NCBI GenBank assembly: GCA_022562375.1
Contig: JADFPK010000095.1
Span: 1 to 6,944 of the forward strand
Direction: 5' to 3'
DNA from: Pseudomonadota bacterium
Lineage (GTDB): Bacteria > Pseudomonadota > Alphaproteobacteria > SMXQ01
DNA length: 6,944 nucleotides
Every line of letters begins with the position of its first letter. Within the stretch, counting starts at the first letter, position 1. Positions 1 to 4,362 of this stretch are shown piece by piece. The notes under the pieces are model-generated. The model worked only from the letters and a program-made list of their open reading frames with translations. It did no database searches and was not told the DNA's origin. The position numbers were made by a program, and so were the translations under genes.

Positions 1-473
1 TGAGCGACTGGAACGATCACCTGACCACGGTGTTCCCGGAAGTGCGGCTCAAGCACTTCCTCGAGATGCGCGGCGCCGACGCCGGGCCGTGGCGGCGGAT
101 CTGCGCGCTGCCGGCGTTCTGGGTCGGACTGTTGTACGATCAAGGGGTGCTCGACGCGGCGTGGGACCTGGTCAAGGACTGGACGGAAGAGGACCACGCC
201 TATTTGCGGGATCAGGCGTCGCGGCGCGCGCTCGGGACGCCGTTCAAGGGGACGACGCTCGGCGGCCTCGCCCGCGAAGTCCTGGCCCTGGCCGAGGCCG
301 GCCTGAAGGCGCGCGACAGGCGCGACGATTCAGGCAAGGATGAAGCCTATCACCTGGATACCTTGATGGAGATCGCCAAGACCGGACTCACCCCGGCCGA
401 GGAATTGCTCAAAGCCTACCACGGCCGCTGGCAGGGAAGCGTCGATCCCATCTTCGCGGAATACGCCTATTAG
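1..473 (+). CDS. gshA: Glutamate-cysteine ligase, C-terminal part (5' end outside window)
   Basis: The enzyme joins L-glutamate and L-cysteine using ATP, the first step of glutathione synthesis in the cytoplasm. The reading frame is open from position 3, giving 156 codons before TAG at 471-473. The start lies to the left of the window; the GTG at 30-32 is internal. The visible part begins with SDWNDHLTTVFPEVRLKHF and continues with the motifs LEMRGAD, GPWRR and CALPAFWVGLLYD. These are hallmarks of the plant/alphaproteobacterial GCS2-type ligase, whose members are roughly 450 residues, so about the last third is present. The C-terminal region (LDTLMEIAKTGLTPAEELL, then the YHGRW segment) also fits this family. 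The gene converges on the leftward protease gene with a 26-bp gap, so the two are not co-transcribed. No frameshift or internal stop is seen. The family call is from remembered motifs; no alignment was run. Confidence 0.88.
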   Translation, partial: SDWNDHLTTVFPEVRLKHFLEMRGADAGPWRRICALPAFWVGLLYDQGVLDAAWDLVKDWTEEDHAYLRDQASRRALGTPFKGTTLGGLAREVLALAEAGLKARDRRDDSGKDEAYHLDTLMEIAKTGLTPAEELLKAYHGRWQGSVDPIFAEYAY

Positions 474-475
474 CG

Positions 476-494
476 CCGTCCCCGGCGGGGGCGG
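476..494. terminator. GC-rich hairpin in the convergent gap, possible bidirectional terminator
   Basis: Arms CCGTCCCC (476-483) and GGGGGCGG (487-494) pair over 8 bp, including one G-T wobble, around a GGC loop. The hairpin fills the 26-bp gap between two convergent genes, where a shared terminator is expected. There is no T-tract on the 3' side in either direction: AAAA follows on the plus strand, and the minus strand continues into GGCGC. It is therefore not a canonical intrinsic terminator, and its role is inferred from position. Confidence 0.3.
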
Positions 495-499
495 AAAAC

Positions 500-1240
500 T
501 CAGCGGTGGAGCGTCAGCACGTCGCCGCGCACTTCATAGCCGCTCAGGCGGTTGAGGAAGCTCATCCCCAACAGCGACTGGTTCATCGGCGCGCCGTTGA
601 CCGAGGCGGCGACGTTGGCGAGCCGGATCGGCCCCACCGTCACCTCCCCCAGCGTCACCGGCGCCCCCCTGACGGTGCCGTTGGCGGTCTGGTAGATGCG
701 GGAAAAGCGAAGCCGGTCGAGGTCGAACCCCAACCGCCGCGCGTCCGCCGGTCTCAGCACGACCTCGCTTGCCCCGGTATCGACCAGGAACCTTATGGCG
801 ACGCCGTCCACCATGGCTTCGACTTGGAAGTGTCCGCCGGCGCGGGCACGGATGGCGACCGTGCCGGGGCCGGTTTCGACCGCCCGGTGGGGCAGAAGCT
901 CGGCCAGGATCCGGTCCTTGGCGGCGACGATATCGTGGCGGAAGGAATAGCCGAGGATCAGCACCAGGGCGATGACGATCCACGTCAACGCGTTCCTGAG
1001 CGCGGTCTTCAAGCCGATCCCGCGGCCCAAGAGCACGGCGCTCCCCACCATCGTCGCCAGGAGGACAAGGGTAACCACCTGCACCTGGCCATCGCGCGTC
1101 GCCACGGCGTCGGGGAAGCGCCGGACCAGGTAAAGGACCAGGACCGCGAAGGCCAGGCCGATAACGATGAACAGCCACCAGCGGCGGCCGCGCCGGGCGG
1201 GTTCGGCTTCGTCGTCGGGCGACCAGGGACCGCCGGTCAT
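500..1240 (-). CDS. Membrane-anchored retropepsin-like aspartic protease (clan AA, TIGR02281-like)
   Basis: The protein is 246 aa. The N-terminal half is membrane-embedded, with an Arg-rich cytosolic start (about 16-20) and hydrophobic segments at about 21-38, 53-71 and 84-98. The C-terminal half (about 125-246) is a single retropepsin-like domain. It has the catalytic motif FLVDTGASEVVL with D154-T155-G156, a flap-like region (YQTANGTVRGAP, 183-194), and the late hydrophobic motif LLGMSFLNRL (223-232). One DTG per chain implies that the active enzyme is a homodimer, as in retropepsins. With three helices the protease domain probably faces the periplasm, but this is inferred. The substrate is unknown. 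The ATG at 1238-1240 is preceded by AGAGG, which overlaps the stop codon of tldD. With only 15 bp between the genes, co-transcription and translational coupling with tldD are likely. The length and motif order fit the small alphaproteobacterial proteases of this family. Confidence 0.85.
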   Translation of the reverse strand: MTGGPWSPDDEAEPARRGRRWWLFIVIGLAFAVLVLYLVRRFPDAVATRDGQVQVVTLVLLATMVGSAVLLGRGIGLKTALRNALTWIVIALVLILGYSFRHDIVAAKDRILAELLPHRAVETGPGTVAIRARAGGHFQVEAMVDGVAIRFLVDTGASEVVLRPADARRLGFDLDRLRFSRIYQTANGTVRGAPVTLGEVTVGPIRLANVAASVNGAPMNQSLLGMSFLNRLSGYEVRGDVLTLHR

Positions 1241-1255
1241 GGGTGTATTGTGCCT

Positions 1256-2689
1256 CTAAACGGCCGTGCCGCCGACGGTGAGCGCGTTCACCTTCAGTGT
1301 CGGCTGGCCGACGCCGACGGGGACGCTCTGGCCCTCCTTGCCGCAGGTGCCGACGCCGGTATCGAGGCGCATGTCGTTGCCGACCATGGAGACCCGGCCG
1401 AGCACGTCGGGCCCGTTGCCGATCAGGGTCGCGCCCTTGACCGCCGGCCCCACCTTGCCGCCCTCGATCAGATAGGCCTCCGAGGCGGAGAACACGAACT
1501 TGCCCGAGGTGATGTCGACCTGGCCGCCGCCGAAGTTCACGGCGTAGAGGCCCTTGTCCACCGAGGCGATGATTTCCTCCGGGTCATGGGGTCCCGCCAG
1601 CATGAAGGTGTTGGTCATGCGCGGCATCGGCCGGTGGGCGAAGCTCTGGCGCCGGCCGTTGCCGGTCGGCGTCATGCCCATGAGCCGGGCATTCATGCGG
1701 TCCTGTATGAAGCCGACGAGGATGCCGTCGTCGATCAGCACCGTGCGCTGGCTGGGCGTGCCCTCGTCATCGACCGTCAGCGAGCCGCGGCGCCCTTCCA
1801 TGGTGCCGTCGTCGATGACGGTGATGCCCGCCGCCGCGACGCGGCTTCCCATCAGGCCGGAGAAGGCCGAGGTCTTCTTGCGGTTGAAGTCTCCCTCCAG
1901 CCCGTGACCGATGGCCTCGTGCAACAGGATGCCGGGCCAGCCCGGCCCCAGCACCACGTCCATCTCGCCGGCCGGGGCGGCGATTGAGGAGAGCTTCACC
2001 AGGGACTGACGCAAGGCCTCGTCGACCTGCGCCTGCCAGCTTTCGGCGTCTATGAAGGTGTCGTAGAGCGCCCGCCCGCCGACGCCATGGCTGCCGGTTT
2101 CCTGGCGATCGCCCTCGCCGGTGACGACGCTGACATTGAGCCGCACCAACGGACGGATGTCGCCGCAGCGCTCGCCGCCGGGCCGCAATATCTGCACCGC
2201 GCGCCATTCGCCCGACAACGAGACACTGACCTGGCGCACCCTGTCATCGGCGTTGCGCGCGTAGGCGTCGATGTCGGCCAAGAGCTTCACCTTGGTCTCG
2301 AAGTCGACGAGGCCGAGGGGGTTTTCGTCGGTGTAGAAGGTGCGGTTGGTGCCGGGCGGCGGCGCGGCCAGCGTCCCTTGATGGCCCCTGCTGACCGCCT
2401 TGACCGTCTTGGCGGCGCGTCCGATCGCCTCCTCGCTGAGCTCCGAGGCGTGGGCGTAGCCGGTGGCCTCATCGGCGACGGCGCGCAGGCCGAACCCCTG
2501 GGCGGTGTCGAAGTTGGCGTTCCTGAGCCGCCCGTCATCGAAGCTCAGGCTTTCCGAGACGCGGTATTCGAGATAGAGCTCGCCGTCATCGGCGCCGCCA
2601 AGGGCATCGGCGACGATGTTCTCGACGCGGGCGCGATCGAGCCCGGCGCGGGTGAAGAACAACTCATCGGTAGCGGCAAGATCGGACAT
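1256..2689 (-). CDS. tldD: Metalloprotease TldD
   Basis: TldD forms a heterodimeric cytoplasmic metalloprotease with TldE/PmbA that degrades unfolded peptides. In enterobacteria it matures microcin B17 and degrades the antitoxin CcdA. The chosen start gives 477 aa, close to the roughly 480 typical of the family. The metal-binding motif HEAIGHGLEGDF has its HExxxH at residues 257-262, followed by NRKKTSAFSG. The C-terminus carries the conserved GTCGKEGQSVPVGVGQPTL block with C449, which contributes to the TldD active site region. The start is ATG at 2687-2689 because GAGGAG lies 6 nt upstream and the protein then begins MSDLAATDELFF. The frame stays open to an ATG at 2792-2794, but those 35 extra residues are low-complexity and lack a good ribosome site. 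TldE is not in the window. The aspartic protease gene follows 15 bp downstream, probably in the same transcript. Confidence 0.95.
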   Translation of the reverse strand: MSDLAATDELFFTRAGLDRARVENIVADALGGADDGELYLEYRVSESLSFDDGRLRNANFDTAQGFGLRAVADEATGYAHASELSEEAIGRAAKTVKAVSRGHQGTLAAPPPGTNRTFYTDENPLGLVDFETKVKLLADIDAYARNADDRVRQVSVSLSGEWRAVQILRPGGERCGDIRPLVRLNVSVVTGEGDRQETGSHGVGGRALYDTFIDAESWQAQVDEALRQSLVKLSSIAAPAGEMDVVLGPGWPGILLHEAIGHGLEGDFNRKKTSAFSGLMGSRVAAAGITVIDDGTMEGRRGSLTVDDEGTPSQRTVLIDDGILVGFIQDRMNARLMGMTPTGNGRRQSFAHRPMPRMTNTFMLAGPHDPEEIIASVDKGLYAVNFGGGQVDITSGKFVFSASEAYLIEGGKVGPAVKGATLIGNGPDVLGRVSMVGNDMRLDTGVGTCGKEGQSVPVGVGQPTLKVNALTVGGTAV

Positions 2690-2695
2690 GGCAAG

Positions 2696-2701
2696 CTCCT
2701 C
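2696..2701 (-). promoter_or_regulatory. Ribosome binding site that fixes the tldD start
   Basis: On the minus strand GAGGAG sits 6 nt before the ATG at 2687-2689. It is the best Shine-Dalgarno match in the tldD upstream region. It argues against the in-frame upstream ATG at 2794, which would add 35 residues. Confidence 0.75.
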
Positions 2702-2788
2702 GAAAGACGATTCCTGATCCGGCCCGGCATCGAGGCCGGCGGCGGTGGCCGGGCGGGGCATGGCGGCGGCGAATTTGGCCCGCCGCCG

Positions 2789-2798
2789 GGTCATCTAA
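2789..2798. repeat. 10-bp direct repeat, copy 1
   Basis: GGTCATCTAA occurs here and again exactly at 2956-2965, 167 bp further right. Each copy lies next to a TATAGG sequence, on opposite sides. A chance match of this length within a 700-bp region is quite possible. Confidence 0.3.
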
Positions 2799-2826
2799 GC
2801 ACATATAGGCATATGGGGAAGTTAAC
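2795..2826 (-). promoter_or_regulatory. AT-rich stretch, probable tldD promoter region
   Basis: This is the most AT-rich stretch upstream of tldD, in otherwise GC-rich sequence. Read on the minus strand it contains GTTAAC, CATATG and TATATG. TATATG is a reasonable -10 match (4 of 6), but no good -35 lies at a 16-18 bp distance. If it is the -10, the transcript would start near 2795 and carry a leader of about 105 nt before the ribosome site. Low confidence, based on composition and position only. Confidence 0.25.
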
Positions 2827-2920
2827 ACCCGAATTCAGCCGCAACCTTTGGGGCCGGCGAGGGAAACTGGGAATCATCGCCCCCGCGCCCTATGCCGAGG
2901 GCCATCACGCCCGGGGCGCG

Positions 2921-2932
2921 CGGAATATTCCG
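2921..2932. repeat. Perfect 12-bp palindrome, possible operator
   Basis: CGGAATATTCCG is an exact palindrome with an AT core. It lies in the middle of the divergent intergenic region, about 230 bp from the tldD start and 510 bp from the coxM start. Size and symmetry fit a site for a dimeric regulator, but no known operator was recognised and no second copy was seen in the window. Confidence 0.35.
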
Positions 2933-2955
2933 GAAAATCAGTGCCTTGCGCTATA

Positions 2956-2965
2956 GGTCATCTAA
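2956..2965. repeat. 10-bp direct repeat, copy 2
   Basis: This is the second exact copy of GGTCATCTAA; the first is at 2789-2798. It follows CTATA directly and lies between the 12-bp palindrome and the candidate coxM promoters. It may be a regulator half-site or chance. Confidence 0.3.
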
Positions 2966-3001
2966 CGTAATTGGCGGCGGCGAAACGATCCGCTGTCTCC
3001 G

Positions 3002-3051
3002 GGGCGCCGGTTGCCGTGTCCGGCCGGGATTAAGGGCGACTTCCGGCGCCC
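3002..3051. repeat. 9-bp inverted repeat around a palindromic loop
   Basis: GGGCGCCGG (3002-3010) and CCGGCGCCC (3043-3051) are perfect inverted copies separated by 32 nt. The loop contains the palindrome CCGGCCGG (3020-3027). This could form a stem-loop in RNA or a binding site in DNA. In GC-rich DNA such repeats also arise by chance, and no T-tract follows. Confidence 0.35.
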
Positions 3052-3061
3052 TCGGCGGGGT

Positions 3062-3088
3062 GACGGTTTGGGTTGAGACCCGACCGTC
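3062..3088 (+). repeat. Imperfect hairpin upstream of coxM
   Basis: GACGGT (3062-3067) pairs with ACCGTC (3083-3088), and GGGT (3070-3073) with ACCC (3078-3081), around a TGAG loop. An asymmetric internal mismatch (TT opposite G) separates the two stems. The next bases are TCTTGGTGTAGTTT, T-rich but interrupted, so a weak terminator cannot be excluded. The right arm overlaps the spacer of a candidate promoter, so an operator is another possibility. Confidence 0.3.
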
Positions 3089-3100
3089 TCTTGGTGTAGT
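3073..3100 (+). promoter_or_regulatory. Candidate sigma-70-type promoter for the cox operon (distal)
   Basis: TTGAGA (3073-3078, 5 of 6 to consensus) and TGTAGT (3095-3100, 4 of 6) are separated by 16 bp. The predicted start near 3107 would give a leader of roughly 340 nt before coxM. Motif matching only; a competing candidate lies at 3165-3192. Confidence 0.3.
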
Positions 3101-3164
3101 TTGTGCATCCGACGCCTCGGGCGAAGGTCCGGCCGCGGTTTTGGCCGGGGGAAAGAGATGAGGC

Positions 3165-3192
3165 TTGCGCGATTATGGCGATCCCCTATATG
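3165..3192 (+). promoter_or_regulatory. Candidate sigma-70-type promoter for the cox operon (proximal)
   Basis: TTGCGC (3165-3170) and TATATG (3187-3192) are separated by 16 bp. The -10 is one of the few AT-rich spots near coxM and is flanked by CCCC and GGGG, which form a short dyad around it. The -35 is weak, matching only TTG. Transcription from here would start near 3199 and give a leader of about 245 nt. Confidence 0.33.
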
Positions 3193-3239
3193 TAAACGGG
3201 GCAGGAGGTTTTCCGTCGACTAACATAAGGAATTCAAAC

Positions 3240-3437
3240 GTGAAGTTACAGGTCCGGCGTGCAGCCACGCCCAGGGCCGGGCGGCCTTCATGTTCACGAT
3301 GTTCCACACGCCGCGCCGGGTTTTTGGGCGGCGTGTCCCTTGACGTGAGCGCCATGCGCGGGTTCGGGCTTCAAGGCGCCTCGATTAGCGCCAGGTCCCT
3401 CGATTTCATGTCCGCGGCTTTGCAAGGTGAAGGATGA
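3240..3437 (+). CDS. Doubtful small ORF ahead of coxM
   Basis: A GTG at 3240-3242, 7 nt after AAGGAA (3227-3232), opens a 65-codon frame. It ends in TGA at 3435-3437, only 7 bp before the coxM ATG. The spacing to its ribosome site and to coxM would suit a translated leader peptide coupled to coxM. The translation (starting MKLQVRRAATPRAGRP, with a CSRC motif) is Arg/Gly-rich, matches no family I recognise and has no clear membrane segment. Third-position GC counts to about two thirds, which does not look as strongly biased as the oxidase genes. The hairpins listed at 3256-3392 lie inside it. I think it is more likely non-coding. Confidence 0.2.
   Translation: MKLQVRRAATPRAGRPSCSRCSTRRAGFLGGVSLDVSAMRGFGLQGASISARSLDFMSAALQGEG
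3256..3392 (+). other. Structured leader: four consecutive hairpins before coxM
   Basis: Four inverted repeats follow one another. First, GGCGTG/CACGCC with a CAGC loop (3256-3271). Second, AGGGCC/GGCCTT with one G-T pair and a GGGC loop (3273-3288). Third, ACACGCCGC/GCGGCGTGT, a perfect 9-bp stem (3306-3314 with 3328-3336) whose loop contains TTTTT. Fourth, GGCGC/GCGCC (about 3375-3392). All would lie in the 5' leader if transcription begins at either candidate promoter. No known riboswitch or attenuator was recognised. The high GC content raises the chance of accidental stems. Confidence 0.3.
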
Positions 3438-3444
3438 GTAAGGG

Positions 3445-4362
3445 ATGTTTGTAGTATTCGCACTGATTTTGGTCGCCGCCGGCACCATCGCATTCCATCT
3501 TTTTAGCCCCTGGTGGTCGACGGAGATTGCCTCGAATTGGGGCTACATCGATATGACGATCGACATCACCTTCTGGGTCACCGGGGTCGTTTTCATCTTC
3601 GTCATGTTGTTCATGGCCTATTGCGTGTGGCGCTACCGGTACAAGGCGGGAAAGCGGGCGGCGTACGAGCCGGAGAACACGAAGATGGAGTTGTGGCTCA
3701 CCGGCTTGACCACGGTGGGCGTGGTGGTGATGTTGACACCCGGTCTGTTCGTATGGAACGATTTCGTCACCGTCCCGGAAGGGGCGGCGGAGTTCGAGGT
3801 CGTCGGCCAGCAATGGCAGTGGAGCTACCGTTTCCCCGGCAAGGACGGCGTGTTGGGCACCTCCGACGTCCGCAAGATCAGCGATGAAAACCCGTTTGGT
3901 CTGAATCCGGACGATCCCAACGGACAAGACGATGTCCTGGTAGAGGACGATGAGTTACATCTGCCGCTCGATCAGCCGGTCAAGGTGTTGCTCCGCTCGA
4001 TAGACGTCCTGCACGACTTCTATGTGCCCCAGTTCCGGGCAAAGATGGATCTGGTGCCGGGTCAGGTCACCTATTTCTGGTTCACCCCCACCAGAACCGG
4101 GACATTCGATATCCTCTGCTTCGAGTTATGCGGCGTCGGGCACCATACCATGCGCGGCAAGGTCGTGGTGGAGGAGGAGAGCGCCTTCAAGGCGTGGCTG
4201 GAAACGCAGCCGACCTTCGCCCAGTCGATGGCCAAAGCCGCGACAGGCACCGGGAATGGGGTGAAACTGGTCTCGAGCGAGGCGGTGAGCGCCGAGCGCG
4301 CATCCACGATGGGACCGAAACCGTTGGAACCTGATGAAAGTAAAGCCAAGAGGGTATTTTAA
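3445..4362 (+). CDS. coxM: Cytochrome c oxidase subunit II, CoxM-like, with CuA site
   Basis: Subunit II accepts electrons from cytochrome c through its binuclear CuA centre and passes them to subunit I. The protein is 305 aa. It has an extra N-terminal hydrophobic segment (about 1-20, ending before SPWW), then the two usual helices (about 39-62 and 83-104), then a periplasmic cupredoxin domain (about 115-250). The CuA ligands are all present: H190 in DVLHDF, and C225, E227, C229, H233 and M236 in CFELCGVGHHTM. W124 in the QQWQWSYR motif is the expected electron entry site, and E82 matches the K-channel entry Glu. An acidic stretch (about 134-170) is inserted after the aromatic motif. There is no CxxCH, so no fused cytochrome c domain, and no lipobox. 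The ATG at 3445 is the earliest possible start because TAA at 3439-3441 is in frame; AAGGA lies 10 nt upstream. The coxM name is by resemblance to the Bradyrhizobium alternative oxidase and is less certain than the subunit II call. Confidence 0.93.
   Translation: MFVVFALILVAAGTIAFHLFSPWWSTEIASNWGYIDMTIDITFWVTGVVFIFVMLFMAYCVWRYRYKAGKRAAYEPENTKMELWLTGLTTVGVVVMLTPGLFVWNDFVTVPEGAAEFEVVGQQWQWSYRFPGKDGVLGTSDVRKISDENPFGLNPDDPNGQDDVLVEDDELHLPLDQPVKVLLRSIDVLHDFYVPQFRAKMDLVPGQVTYFWFTPTRTGTFDILCFELCGVGHHTMRGKVVVEEESAFKAWLETQPTFAQSMAKAATGTGNGVKLVSSEAVSAERASTMGPKPLEPDESKAKRVF

Larger units (their letters stand above)
2690..3444. other. Divergent intergenic region between tldD and the cox operon
   Basis: About 755 bp lies between two divergently transcribed units and contains no convincing gene. 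The frames open across it give Arg/Gly/Pro-rich translations without recognisable motifs. Weak promoter matches, a 12-bp palindrome, a 10-bp direct repeat and several GC-rich inverted repeats can be seen and are listed separately. No tRNA, small RNA family, riboswitch or mobile-element end was recognised. The region is long for an oxidase upstream region, so it may hold a long regulated leader or an unrecognised small RNA. Confidence 0.7.

Noticed and set aside
506..1987. Plus-strand open frame of 493 codons antisense to the protease and tldD
   Set aside because: It lies opposite two well-recognised genes in GC-rich DNA, where codon bias keeps the antisense frame open. Its translation is His/Asp/Gly/Ala-rich with no motif or membrane pattern, and it crosses the gene boundary.
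2762..2787. GGCGGCGG/CCGCCGCC stem in the tldD leader as a regulatory element
   Set aside because: It is a simple GGC-repeat stem expected by composition in this DNA. Nothing links it to the ribosome site or to a T-tract.
2690..2794. N-terminal extension of TldD from the ATG at 2792-2794
   Set aside because: The 35 extra residues are low-complexity, have no good ribosome site and exceed the usual family length. The start at 2689 has GAGGAG at ideal spacing.
2087..2956. Plus-strand open frame of 289 codons antisense to the 5' half of tldD
   Set aside because: Mostly a shadow of tldD. The part that runs into the intergenic region is low-complexity and has no recognisable domain.
3129..3148. 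Inverted repeat CCGGCC/GGCCGG as an intrinsic terminator
   Set aside because: The stem is only 6 bp with an 8-nt loop, is followed by GGGAAAGAG rather than T residues, and has no gene ending nearby.
3340..3367. TTGACG (3340-3345) as the -35 of a coxM promoter
   Set aside because: The -35 is good, but 16-19 bp downstream the sequence is GTTCGGGC-like with no acceptable -10.
4200..4359. Possible fused cytochrome c domain at the end of subunit II (caa3 type)
   Set aside because: The C-terminal tail of about 50 residues has no CxxCH heme-binding motif and looks like a disordered Ala/Lys/Glu-rich extension.
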